Positions 34,483-42,568 are shown, numbered from the stretch's first letter. The stretch: 64,000 nt of DNA from Paraburkholderia edwinii (GCF_019428685.1 NZ_CP080096.1:2294001-2358000); one strand, 5' to 3'. Numbers and translations: made by a program. The notes: a model not told the origin generated them from the letters alone.

Positions 34483-35059
34483 GACTTTCGTTGCGGTTAC
34501 AACGATGTTTGCGTGCGGCGCCGTGTATGCCGATGGCCCGCCCGCCGCTGCTTCGATGTCCGCGCCCGCGTCCGCGTCCGGTTCCGGAAATTCCGGCAAA
34601 TACGGTATCGGCAAACCGATCGATAACGCGGCGCTTGCCCGCTGGAATATCGATGTGAGTCCCGATGGTCACGGGCTGCCTGCGGGCTCCGGCACCGTTG
34701 CGGCGGGCGCCCATGTGTTCGCCGCCAAATGCGCGATGTGCCACGGCAAGGGCGGTGAAGGCGGTATCGGCGATCCGCTCGTCGGTGGCGCCGGAACCCT
34801 GACCAGCGCCACGCCGAAGAAAACCGTCGGCAGCTACTGGCCTTATGCGACGACGTTATTCGACTATATTCGCCGCGCGATGCCGTATAACGCGCCCGAA
34901 TCGCTGAGCGCCGACGAGGTCTATTCGGTCAGCGCGTGGCTGCTGTATATGAACGGCATCGTGCCCGAGCACACGACGCTCGATGCGAAGACGCTGCCGC
35001 GCGTCAGGATGCCGAACCGCGAGGGCTTTATTCCGGATCCGCGGCCGGGCGCGTTGTAA
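34475..35059 (+). CDS. soxD: SoxD-like cytochrome c subunit of the sulfite dehydrogenase
   Basis: A 194-residue exported class I cytochrome c. Signal peptide KTFVAVTTMFACGAVYA, then a Ser/Ala-rich linker, YGIGKPIDNAALARWNIDVSPDGHGLPAGSG, haem site CAMCHGKGGEGG at about residues 88-99 and a distal Met in RRAMPYNAPESL. IDVSPDG(x)GLPxGSG is typical of SoxD-type subunits. Its ATG lies within the last codons of soxC (8-bp overlap) and GAGGTGCGCA precedes it. It accepts electrons from the Mo centre. It is shorter than two-haem SoxD proteins and keeps only one haem site. Confidence 0.87.
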   Translation: MLKTFVAVTTMFACGAVYADGPPAAASMSAPASASGSGNSGKYGIGKPIDNAALARWNIDVSPDGHGLPAGSGTVAAGAHVFAAKCAMCHGKGGEGGIGDPLVGGAGTLTSATPKKTVGSYWPYATTLFDYIRRAMPYNAPESLSADEVYSVSAWLLYMNGIVPEHTTLDAKTLPRVRMPNREGFIPDPRPGAL

Positions 35060-35067
35060 ACGCCAAG

Positions 35068-35100
35068 AAGCGCCGCGATCCGGCGGCGCTTCGTTTGCTT
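35068..35100 (+). terminator. Rho-independent terminator after soxCD
   Basis: Perfect 9-bp stem AAGCGCCGC/GCGGCGCTT (35068-35076 and 35083-35091) with a 6-nt loop, 8 bp after the stop, followed by CGTTTGCTTT. It lies between convergent soxD and ABC permease genes and may act in both directions. Confidence 0.7.
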
Positions 35101-35120
35101 TAGAACGCGATCGACATGCC

Positions 35121-36035
35121 CTAGTGCTGCACGCCCCAACGCCGCACGGTCAGGCGCTCAAGCGTATCGAACACCAGGTGCTCCACGAGCAGCCCGATGA
35201 TAATGACCGCAGCGAGCCCCGCAAACACGCGGTCCGTGTAAAGCTCGTTGCGGTTCTGAAAGATGTACCAGCCCAAGCCCCCCTGCCCCGCGCTCGCGCC
35301 GAACACGAGTTCCGCGGCGATCAGCGTGCGCCACGCGAACGCCCAGCCTACCCGTAAGCCCGCGACAATCGAAGGCAACGCGGCAGGCACGAGAATCAGC
35401 ATCACATGCCGCAGGCCACTCAAGCCATAGTTGCGGCCGGCCATTCGCAACGTTGCGGGCACACCGAGGAAACCGGTGTACATGCTCAGCGCGAGCGGCC
35501 ACAGCACCGCATGCACCAGCACGAACAGCAAACTGCCGGTGCCGAGACCGAACCACAATAGCGCGATCGGCAGCAGCGCGATCGATGGCAACGGGTTGAA
35601 CATCGCGGTCAGCATCGACAGCAGATTGCGGCCGATCTGCGTCGACACGGCAAGCGACGTCAGCGCGAATGCGAGCACGACTCCGATCAGGTAACCACGC
35701 AACAGCACCGACATCGAAATCGCGGTCTTCACGAGCAGTTCGCCCGATACGATGCCCTGCACGAACGCGGAGCACGTCGCACCGAACGTCGGCAGCAACA
35801 GATCGTTTGCGATGACGCGGGCGGTGATTTCCCAGATCGCGATCAACGCGAGCGCGATCAGCGCGCGGCTGAACCCGCCGGAAGCCAGCACGCGGCGCGT
35901 GAGCGATAGCGGATGGGCCGCGTCCGCGGAGCGATTTGCGTCGCCGGAAGCGGAACGCTCGAGCGAATCCGGCGGCAACTCATATTCAGCACGGACCGGC
36001 GGTACGAGCCGCACGTTTCGGACGGGCGTACTCAT
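35121..36035 (-). CDS. ABC transporter permease, SsuC/TauC/NrtB type
   Basis: A 304-residue inner-membrane permease of the BPD_transp_1 family. After an ~55-residue cytosolic N-terminus come hydrophobic segments starting IALALIAIWEITARVIANDLLLPT and the coupling region RMAGRNYGLSGLRHVMLILVPAALPSIVAGLRVGWAFAWRTLIAAELVFGASAG-type EAA loop, exactly as in sulfonate/taurine/nitrate permeases. Its ATG overlaps the stop of the ATPase gene (ATGA at 36032-36035), so translation is coupled. The frame stays open far upstream through the ATPase region, which is a shadow. Confidence 0.88.
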   Translation of the reverse strand: MSTPVRNVRLVPPVRAEYELPPDSLERSASGDANRSADAAHPLSLTRRVLASGGFSRALIALALIAIWEITARVIANDLLLPTFGATCSAFVQGIVSGELLVKTAISMSVLLRGYLIGVVLAFALTSLAVSTQIGRNLLSMLTAMFNPLPSIALLPIALLWFGLGTGSLLFVLVHAVLWPLALSMYTGFLGVPATLRMAGRNYGLSGLRHVMLILVPAALPSIVAGLRVGWAFAWRTLIAAELVFGASAGQGGLGWYIFQNRNELYTDRVFAGLAAVIIIGLLVEHLVFDTLERLTVRRWGVQH

Positions 36036-36979
36036 GGCCGTGGCTCCCGTGCCGGCGAAGCATCGGTATCGAACAGCAACCGGTGAATGCGCGCGACGCT
36101 TTGCTGGAAATCCGCGCGGCCGAGGCTGTCCTGCGAATACTGGTGGCTGTTCAATTCCGCGCGCACACGCCCCGGATGCGGCGAAAGCAGCAGAATGCGG
36201 TTGCCGACAATCAACGCCTCCTCGATCGAGTGCGTGACGAACAGCAGCGTAAAGCGCTCGTCGTCCCAGAGCCGCAGCAGTTCCTCCTGCATCTTGCGGC
36301 GCGTCAGCGCGTCGAGTGCGGCAAACGGCTCGTCCATCAGCAGCACGCGCGGCTGCATGGCCAGCGCGCGCGCAATCGCGACGCGCTGTTTCATGCCGCC
36401 CGACAGCGTATGCGGATACGCGTCGGCAAACGCGGCAAGGCCGACTTTCTCGAGATAGTGCAGCGCACGCGCTTTCGCTTCCGCACGCGACAGCTTCTTT
36501 GCGACCCGCAATGGAAACGCGACGTTTTCGACGACCGTCTTCCACGGCGGCAGCTGATCGAACTCCTGAAACACGACGACGCGGTCGGCGCCCGGCCCGC
36601 GCACTGGATGACCATCGAGCGAGATCGAGCCGGAAACGGGCTCGATAAAGCCCGCCACCGCTTTCAGCAAGGTCGACTTGCCGCAGCCCGACGGACCGAG
36701 CAGCACGAAGCGATCGCCGCCGTAGACGTCGAAGCTGACCTGCGAAGTCGCGCGCACGAGCCGTTCGCGCGTGCGGTATTCGAGCGTCACGCGGTCGACG
36801 GCGAGCAGGCGTTCGCTGTACGCGACCGCTGTGTCTTGCTCGTCGAGCACTGTCTGTTCGAAGCCGGTCGACGAACCCGAGGCCGGCGCATGCGCATGGC
36901 CACCCACGTCGCGCAGCGCGTTCATGGGCACCCAGATATTGGGCGTGGAAACATTCACGATGGAAGACCCTGCGGACAA
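36032..36979 (-). CDS. ABC transporter ATPase, SsuB/TauB/NrtD type
   Basis: A 315-residue ATPase. Walker A GPSGCGKST near residue 100, Q-loop VVFQEFDQLPPWKTVVENVAFPL, signature LSGGMKQRVAIARAL, Walker B VLLMDEPFAALD and H-loop FVTHSIEEAL are all canonical for the nitrate/sulfonate/taurine group. An unusual ~60-residue N-terminal extension precedes the ABC domain; the ATG at 36979 might be too far upstream, with MNALRD (residue 19) as an alternative. It is coupled to the permease. Upstream of it lies the C39-like peptidase gene rather than the expected binding-protein gene. Confidence 0.88.
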   Translation of the reverse strand: MSAGSSIVNVSTPNIWVPMNALRDVGGHAHAPASGSSTGFEQTVLDEQDTAVAYSERLLAVDRVTLEYRTRERLVRATSQVSFDVYGGDRFVLLGPSGCGKSTLLKAVAGFIEPVSGSISLDGHPVRGPGADRVVVFQEFDQLPPWKTVVENVAFPLRVAKKLSRAEAKARALHYLEKVGLAAFADAYPHTLSGGMKQRVAIARALAMQPRVLLMDEPFAALDALTRRKMQEELLRLWDDERFTLLFVTHSIEEALIVGNRILLLSPHPGRVRAELNSHQYSQDSLGRADFQQSVARIHRLLFDTDASPAREPRP

Positions 36980-37266
36980 AGCGCCACCTTAAGGCGACGC
37001 GATGCGCAAACCAACCAATGTTTGCGCATATCCAAAACACGTGGCTGCATAAGCGGCGATTTCAGCGCCTTGGCGGCAGTGGCTCAAGCGGTATTGGACG
37101 CGCCAAGTTGCCTGATTCGTTGCCCACTTATCTACCCACACCCGCACGTATGAGCCGGATCAATTCGATCGTGCGTACATCGCATACCAGTCGCGCGGCG
37201 GCGTTTTGAAACTCCGTCACCACGGCTATGGTAAAAGCCGACAGAGAAATAACGCGCGTCGCCCGC

Positions 37267-37890
37267 CTACTGTGCGCGGAACTTCAGCAGCACATCCGGG
37301 TCGGTCAGATCCAGGATGCGGTTGAGCTCGTCGATCGTGTATTGGCTCTTGAACCACAGTGGATCGTTGATGTGCACCGTATTGCCGGATATCGCGCGAA
37401 TCACGAAAAAATGCGTGGGCGTGGAGGCAAGCAGTGGGCCGCTGCGCTGCAGGACCTCGCGCAAAGCATCGGCCGTCAAGCCACCCTGTCTGGTCGAATG
37501 CGATAACGGAACGGAGCTCGGAATGAAGCCGCGCGATGTCATCTCCGCGATGATGTGGTCGGTCGTCATGCCAGTCGGTTGCGCAATGATCGAAGGAAGC
37601 GGTTTAATCTGATCGGGTTTGCTATAAAAATCACAAAGCATATTCATGCACGCATTTCCGCATGCGGTCAGATGGATGCCTTGCGAGTGCATCGGCACAG
37701 CATAGGAAACCTGCTGCGTAATTGCGCCGAGTTGCGCAGACGCGGTGGTCGGCAGCGCAGCGAACTGAGCGCTTGGTGGACTGCTGTTGGCGACTTGAGG
37801 CTGTGCTGGCGACCGCGCCGCGGGCGACGAGATTCTCGACGCTCCTGTCGATGGCCATCGCGCATGGCTGAATCGGGAGGGATCGGACAT
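37267..37890 (-). CDS. Papain/C39-like cysteine peptidase
   Basis: A 207-residue protein whose C-terminal ~140 residues fit the papain-like/C39_2 fold: oxyanion Gln in VPMHSQ (Gln70), nucleophile region TACGNACMNML (Cys77 likely, Cys81 alternative), catalytic His in PTHFFVI (His160) and INDP (Asn175-Asp176). The first 60 residues are Ser/Ala/Pro/Gln-rich and disordered, without a Sec signal, a layout seen in secreted toxins and effectors as well as intracellular proteases. The segment TDHIIAEMTSRGF and GGLTADALREVLQRSGPLLA matches the AvrRpt2/C39_2 type. GAGGAA precedes the ATG at suitable spacing. It lies between the binding-protein and ATPase genes of a sulfonate-type importer on the same strand. 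Target unknown. Confidence 0.78.
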   Translation of the reverse strand: MSDPSRFSHARWPSTGASRISSPAARSPAQPQVANSSPPSAQFAALPTTASAQLGAITQQVSYAVPMHSQGIHLTACGNACMNMLCDFYSKPDQIKPLPSIIAQPTGMTTDHIIAEMTSRGFIPSSVPLSHSTRQGGLTADALREVLQRSGPLLASTPTHFFVIRAISGNTVHINDPLWFKSQYTIDELNRILDLTDPDVLLKFRAQ

Positions 37891-38133
37891 ATGAAGAAGT
37901 TCCTCGATGAATGACAGGCGACGATGGCAACGGCGAAACAGCGCGCGCCAGGCGCCGGGCTGCGCGATCTTCGCCGCAGTTCAGATATCGATATCCCGCA
38001 GGCATCCTTGCTGGTTATCGTAAAGCAAACGCCTCTCCACGGAGACCGGCTCGCATCGATTTGAAGATTCTTGAAGGAGTGCGCAGTCAGGTCGAGATGC
38101 GGTGGGCTTTAACGAATCCCGTCCGCCCTTCGC

Positions 38134-39189
38134 CTAGCTGCCCCCAGCCGTTGCCGGATCGTCGAAGAAATAGTCGCGCCACGACTTCGGCTCGTTGCGA
38201 ATCGCGCCGACGCGATACATGAACTGCGCAAGGCCAAGCGTGTTCTGCGGCGCAATCTTGAACTGCACCTGCGGGTCGCGCAGAATCTTCACGAGCAGCG
38301 CGCGGTCGATTTTCGAATCGTTGACACGAATGTAAATGTCGGCCGCCTGCTCCGGGTTCGCGGCAATCAGGCGCGCGGCATCGGCCAGCGCCGCGACGAA
38401 CGCGTGATAGGTCTTCGGGTTTTCGTTGCGATATTTTTCGGTCGCATACAGCACCGTTGCCGAACTCGGGCCGCCAAGCACATCGTATGAATTCAGCACG
38501 ATATGGGCTTTCGGATTGCCCGCGAGTTCCTGCTGCTGGAACGGCGGATTGCCGAAGTGCCCGGTAATCAGGCTGCTGTTGGCGATGATCGCCGCGGTGG
38601 CATCGGGGTGCGGAATCGCCTGCGTGAGGCTATCGAGCTTGTCGAACTGCTTGTCGCCCCACTGCTTCGCGGCCGCATATTGCAGCACGCGAGATTGCAC
38701 CGAAACGCCAACGGCCGGCACCGCGATACGGTCCTTGCTCGTGAAGTCGGCAATCGTCTTCACGTTCGGGTTGTCGCTCACGAGGTAGTAAGGAAAGTTG
38801 CCGAGCGACGCGACGCCCTTCACATTCTGGCGGCCGTGCGTGCGATCCCATACGGTGAAGAGCGGCCCTGTGCCCGCGCCGGCGATATCGATCGAGCCCG
38901 ACAGCAGCGCATCGTTCACAGCCGCGCCGCCTGAGAGCTTCACCCAGTCCACCTTGATGTCGAGCCCCTGTTTGCGACCTTCCTGTTCGATCAGATGCTG
39001 GTCGCGCGCCACGTTGAGCAGCAGATAGACGACGCCGAATTGCTCGGCGATGCGGATCGTCCCTTCGGCATGCGCTGCGTTCGCACCTGCAAGACCGGTG
39101 AAAGCAAGCGTGGTCGTCAGCAGGCCGGCAAGTGCGCGGCGCGCAGGCGCTGCCGCGCGCGACGTGATCGCGCGAAGTGAAATCGACAT
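38134..39189 (-). CDS. ABC transporter substrate-binding protein, SsuA/TauA type
   Basis: A 351-residue periplasmic binding protein. Signal peptide (RALAGLLTTTLAFTGLAGANAAHA, cleavage about residue 42), then IRIAEQFGVVYLLLNVARDQHLIEQEGRKQGLDIKVDWVKLSGG, the N-lobe pattern of NMT1/SsuA proteins, INDALLSGSIDIAGAGTGPLF-type loop and ADFTSKDRIAVPAVGVSVQSRVLQ. The family binds sulfonates, taurine, nitrate or pyrimidines. Its ATPase and permease are downstream on the same strand beyond the C39-like peptidase. It starts only 30 bp after the amino-acid-type permease stop, so it may be read through from that operon. Confidence 0.88.
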   Translation of the reverse strand: MSISLRAITSRAAAPARRALAGLLTTTLAFTGLAGANAAHAEGTIRIAEQFGVVYLLLNVARDQHLIEQEGRKQGLDIKVDWVKLSGGAAVNDALLSGSIDIAGAGTGPLFTVWDRTHGRQNVKGVASLGNFPYYLVSDNPNVKTIADFTSKDRIAVPAVGVSVQSRVLQYAAAKQWGDKQFDKLDSLTQAIPHPDATAAIIANSSLITGHFGNPPFQQQELAGNPKAHIVLNSYDVLGGPSSATVLYATEKYRNENPKTYHAFVAALADAARLIAANPEQAADIYIRVNDSKIDRALLVKILRDPQVQFKIAPQNTLGLAQFMYRVGAIRNEPKSWRDYFFDDPATAGGS

Positions 39190-39219
39190 CGAGAATCCCC
39201 GAAAACAAAGAACGCGAAT

Positions 39220-39969
39220 TTACGTTTCGCTCACATCGCGCGTCAACGAAGCAAATCGGATACCGTTATCTGCGCCCGTGCTAAAGCCGCTGCGTGCGCG
39301 CCGCGCGCGTAGCAGCCGGCTTACGCCGAACTGCAGCGCCGAACACAACAGCAGATACACGAAAGCCACGAACAGAAAGATCTGCACGGGGTAAATCATC
39401 AGGCGGTTATTCACCTGGGTCGCGAGAAACGTGAATTCGGGCACGCCGACTATGTAGGCAAGCGACGTGTCCTTGATCAGCGTGACCCACTGGTTGACGA
39501 ACGAAGGGCCCATCATGCGTAAAGCCTGCGGCAACACGACGTGGCGAAGCGCCTGCGAGCGCGTCATGCCGAGCGATGCGGCGGCCTGCCACTGCCCCGC
39601 GCCGACCGCAGCCAGTCCCGCGTGCACCGAATGCGACAGATACGCGCCGCCTATGAGCGCCAGCGCGCAGATGACCGTTGCGAGACCCGGTACGTCGACG
39701 TGCAGCAGAATCGGCATCAGGAAGAACGTCCAGAATATCAGCATTAACACTGGAATCGCCCTGAAAAAGCCGACTATCGCGATCAGCAGCACACGTACGC
39801 CACTCCGGGTCATCGTGAGCGCGATGCCGCCCGCGAGCCCGAGCACGGCCGAAAGCAGCGCCGAGACGACCGACATCGCGACCGTCAACGCCGCGCCACC
39901 CAACGGGCCATCGGGAAACGTGCCGAGCAGCAGATAGCGCAGCGTCGGCAGCCAGTCGAGCGCGCTCAT
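39220..39969 (-). CDS. Amino-acid ABC transporter permease (HisM/GltK type)
   Basis: A 249-residue inner-membrane permease of the polar amino-acid group. GAALTVAMSVVSALLSAVLGLAGGIALTMTRS forms the first helices, then FFRAIPVLMLIFWTFF, the family's FRxxPxL motif, and the EAA loop AAASLGMTRSQALRHVVLPQALRMMGPSFVNQWVTLIKDTSL. Its ATG overlaps the previous gene's stop by 4 bp (39966-39969), and GGCGGAGGCAGAG precedes it. It would form a heterodimer with the permease encoded just upstream. Confidence 0.88.
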   Translation of the reverse strand: MSALDWLPTLRYLLLGTFPDGPLGGAALTVAMSVVSALLSAVLGLAGGIALTMTRSGVRVLLIAIVGFFRAIPVLMLIFWTFFLMPILLHVDVPGLATVICALALIGGAYLSHSVHAGLAAVGAGQWQAAASLGMTRSQALRHVVLPQALRMMGPSFVNQWVTLIKDTSLAYIVGVPEFTFLATQVNNRLMIYPVQIFLFVAFVYLLLCSALQFGVSRLLRARRARSGFSTGADNGIRFASLTRDVSET

Positions 39970-40697
39970 CTCTGCCTCCGCCCGAATGCATCGGCGCTGC
40001 GGCGCTGCCAGATCAGCAGCACGACTTCGATGACCGCGATCGTCGCGATATACAACACCGTGGCAGCGCCAAATGCCTGAAACGTCTTGAACGTTTCGGT
40101 ATCGACCTGCCGCGACATATACGACAGTTCGGCGAGACCGATCGCCATCGTCAGCGAGGAATTTTTCACGATGTTCATATACTGGCCGGCCAGCGGCGGC
40201 GTCGCGATACGAAGTGCTTGCGGCAGAATCACGTAGAGAAAAGCCGCTAGCGGGGCAAGCCCGAGCGCGGCGGCCGCCTGATGCTGCGCCGCGGGCACAC
40301 CGCGTATGCCCGCGCGCACTTCTTCGCCGACGAAGGTCGTCGAATAGCACGTGAGTCCCACCCATCCCGCGACGAATTCGAACGGCGGCCAGGCAAGCGA
40401 AAATGCGCCGGCGCCAAGCGCATGCGGCGCATTGAGCCACGTCATCCACGATGGTGGTAATAACATCGCCGCGCCGAAATACCAGAACAGCAGTTGCACG
40501 AGCAACGGCGAATTGCGAAACACAAGCACATAGAGAGCGGCCGCGCGCACAACCGCAGCGCGGTGCGACATGCGCGCGAGCGCGAGCACAAAACCAGTCA
40601 GCGTCGATGCGACGATCGTGCAGCCGGAAAGCACGACGGTCATCACAAAACCGTGTGCAATCCACTCGATGTATTTCGGTTGCAGCCAGCCTTCCAT
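39966..40697 (-). CDS. Amino-acid ABC transporter permease (HisQ/GltJ type)
   Basis: A 243-residue permease, partner of the following gene. Blocks are WIAHGFVMTVVLSGCTIVASTLTGFVLALARM, the motif VFRNSPLLVQLLFWYFG and the EAA loop AAQHQAAAALGLAPLAAFLYVILPQALRIATPPLAGQYMNIVKNSSL-type region with KNSSLTMAIGLAEL. It starts 27 bp after the binding-protein gene. No ATPase of the GltL/GlnQ type is adjacent in this run. Confidence 0.88.
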   Translation of the reverse strand: MEGWLQPKYIEWIAHGFVMTVVLSGCTIVASTLTGFVLALARMSHRAAVVRAAALYVLVFRNSPLLVQLLFWYFGAAMLLPPSWMTWLNAPHALGAGAFSLAWPPFEFVAGWVGLTCYSTTFVGEEVRAGIRGVPAAQHQAAAALGLAPLAAFLYVILPQALRIATPPLAGQYMNIVKNSSLTMAIGLAELSYMSRQVDTETFKTFQAFGAATVLYIATIAVIEVVLLIWQRRSADAFGRRQR

Positions 40698-40724
40698 CTG
40701 AAATCAGCGAATGTTGTCGGGTCT

Positions 40725-41540
40725 TCAACTCTTCAACGGATCGCCGATGCGATAGAGGCGCGGCAGCGGCGCGCGGCTCGACGGCCCGAACCACTGATCG
40801 TAGATTTTCGCGGCGCTGCCGCTCGCTTCGAGCGACTTCAGCGTGTCGTTGACCACATCGAGCAGGCGCGTCTCGCCTTTCGGCACGCCGACGCCCTCGT
40901 AGTCGTTCGAAATCGTGAACGGCGGGATCTCGTAGTTTTGCTTGTCCGGCACGTTCGCGAGCAACGCGACGAGCTTCGGGCCGTCCTGTGTGATGGCTTG
41001 CACATTGCCCGCGCGCAAGGCCGCGAAGGCGAACGGCGTGTCGTCGTACGCGACGATCGTGGCGCCGGGGAATTGCGCACGAACCTGCTGCTCGTTCGTC
41101 GTGCCCTTGTCCGCGCCCACGCGCAGGCTATTTAATTGCTGCGGCAACCTGAGCGCGCCTTTCCTTGCGAGAAACTGCGTGCCCGAAGCGAAATACGGCA
41201 CGCTGAAGTCCACTTCCTTCTTCCGCTCGTCGGTGATCGTAAAGTTCGCGAAAACCAGATCGACCTTGCCCGACTTCAGGAACGCGATACGATTAGCCGG
41301 GTTCGTCGGCTGGATCTCGAGCTTGACGCCAAGCTGTCTGGCGACAGCGCGCGCGTAGTCGACGTCGAGCCCGACAATCTGATTGCTCTTGGGGTCGACG
41401 AAACCGAACGGTGCGTTGCTGTCGAAGGTCGCGACGCGCAGCACGCCGGCCTTCTTGATGTCGTCGAGACGGTCGGCATTCGCGACCCCGGAAATGGAAA
41501 GCAGCAACCCCAGCGCTGCGGCAAACGTGCGGATTTTCAT
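40725..41540 (-). CDS. Polar amino-acid ABC transporter substrate-binding protein
   Basis: A 271-residue periplasmic protein. Signal peptide (KIRTFAAALGLLLSISGVANA), then DDIKKAGVLRVATFDSNAPFGFVDPKSNQIVGLDVDYARAVARQLGVKLEI, the SBP_bac_3 opening, the ligand block RIAFLKSGKVDLVFANFTITDERKKEVDFSVPYF-type segment with the conserved TITxER, and LKSLEASGSAAKIYDQWFG at the end. It is first in a run of importer genes and its promoter is divergent from the candidate small RNA. Ligand may be a dicarboxylic or sulfur-containing amino acid (inference from neighbours). Confidence 0.88.
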   Translation of the reverse strand: MKIRTFAAALGLLLSISGVANADRLDDIKKAGVLRVATFDSNAPFGFVDPKSNQIVGLDVDYARAVARQLGVKLEIQPTNPANRIAFLKSGKVDLVFANFTITDERKKEVDFSVPYFASGTQFLARKGALRLPQQLNSLRVGADKGTTNEQQVRAQFPGATIVAYDDTPFAFAALRAGNVQAITQDGPKLVALLANVPDKQNYEIPPFTISNDYEGVGVPKGETRLLDVVNDTLKSLEASGSAAKIYDQWFGPSSRAPLPRLYRIGDPLKS

Positions 41541-41735
41541 TGTTCGATTGACCTTCTCGAGAGTGACGCGAAGAGCCGCGACTTTAGCAACGCGAGGCGA
41601 TCCCACGAACCAAGAAATCGTCAGGTGCTAAGCGCGGCGCGTCATATGGCAGCGGGTTAAGCCATAACCGGCTGGCTTGATCGTCGTCACAAGCATGAAT
41701 GCCCGCACGCCATAACCTTATAGAAAACACATCGT

Positions 41736-41763
41736 TTGCCGCGAACCCGGCTCGCCCTAGAAT
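41736..41763 (+). promoter_or_regulatory. Sigma-70-type promoter for the candidate small RNA
   Basis: TTGCCG (41736-41741) and TAGAAT (41758-41763) are spaced 16 bp. Both hexamers are one or two bases from consensus. The predicted start is about 41769-41771. It lies in the 393-bp gap 41541-41933 upstream of the amino-acid importer. Confidence 0.5.
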
Positions 41764-41769
41764 GAAACC

Positions 41770-41842
41770 GTCTCCTCATGACGTCCTTCCTTTGGACATG
41801 GGATTGGCCTCGGCATCCTTAACGGATGTCGAGGCTTTTTTT
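41770..41842 (+). ncRNA. Candidate small RNA (about 73 nt), unnamed
   Basis: Between a good promoter and a strong terminator lies a short transcript with no upstream gene on this strand to terminate. It folds into two hairpins. The first is GTCC/GGAC (41783-41786, 41794-41797), with CAT/ATG extending the stem around a 3-nt bulge, presenting a 7-nt loop UUCCUUU. The second is the terminator (41807-41842). A pyrimidine-rich loop of this kind could pair with Shine-Dalgarno sequences. Alternatively it is an attenuated leader of the hypothetical gene at 41934. Confidence 0.5.
41807..41842 (+). terminator. Strong rho-independent terminator
   Basis: 12-bp stem GCCTCGGCATCC (41807-41818) pairing with GGATGTCGAGGC (41824-41835, one G-U pair), 5-nt loop, then seven T (41836-41842). 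This is the cleanest terminator in the window. Confidence 0.85.
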
Positions 41843-41933
41843 CGTTTTAGCGAAAAGCCGCTTTGCCGAACACCCGAGGCCACTTGGTGAGACAATCCTG
41901 CAAAGTCTTCGTGACGCGCGCTCCCTCACCCTT

Positions 41934-42500
41934 ATGGCAACTTTTGCAGCATCCGATATCGAGCCGTTGGTCATCCTGACCGGATCGCCGGAGGAAGCGG
42001 ATCGCTTTCTCATGACGGCGCTCTGGGGCGACAGCGATACCTTCGCGTCCGTGCTCGCCGTGCTGGGCTGGGCCGATGTTCTGCGCGAACGGGGCAGCGA
42101 TTTCGCGTCGCATGCGGCGGCGTGCCATTACTGGCTCTACGAGCGCACGGCAAACGTGCCGGCCGTGCTGCAAGCCTGGAAGCGCGAGCGTAACGCGCGC
42201 AACGCCACGTCCCGCGGCATCGTCACGCTCGCTCAACAACAGACGCTCGTCGACCGTCTCGTCTTTCAAGGCTCCGACGCGGTCGCCGCCACGGAGATCC
42301 TCGAACTGATGCAACAGACGTTTCGCGTGATTTGCGATATTTGGGAAGTGCACGCTAAAGCGCTGGATGGTTTGCTCGTCACGAGCGAGCTTCAGTATCG
42401 CCACCACCCTATCGTCGGTGGAATACGCCGCTATCAGACGCATGAATGGTTGCGGCCGCACCCAAACGAACCTTTAGCCGCCGATCGTAACGCCGCATAA
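41934..42500 (+). CDS. Hypothetical protein
   Basis: A predicted 188-residue cytosolic protein, mostly helical. It contains ILTGSPEEADRFLMTALWGDSDTFASVLAVLGWADVLRERGSDFASHAAACHYWLYERTANVPAVLQAWKRERN-type segments and a C-terminal IWEVHAKALDGLLVTSELQYRHHPIVGGIRRYQTHEWLRPHP tail rich in His, Tyr and Arg. I do not recognise a family. An ATG at 41826 is in the same frame but lies inside the terminator hairpin, so I chose the ATG at 41934, although its ribosome site is weak. Confidence 0.6.
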   Translation: MATFAASDIEPLVILTGSPEEADRFLMTALWGDSDTFASVLAVLGWADVLRERGSDFASHAAACHYWLYERTANVPAVLQAWKRERNARNATSRGIVTLAQQQTLVDRLVFQGSDAVAATEILELMQQTFRVICDIWEVHAKALDGLLVTSELQYRHHPIVGGIRRYQTHEWLRPHPNEPLAADRNAA

Positions 42501-42568
42501 TCCGGGACTGTTTCTTGCGCTAGGCACTGGCTTACCCGTAAAACGACAATCACGATCGGAGCCAGTAG

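Noticed and set aside
36036..37040. Extension of the SsuC-type permease frame through the ATPase region
   Set aside because: It is a shadow of the ATPase gene; the permease starts at 36035 with an ATGA overlap.
41826..41933. Upstream start at 41826 for the hypothetical protein
   Set aside because: That ATG lies inside the terminator hairpin of the candidate small RNA; the ATG at 41934 fits better.
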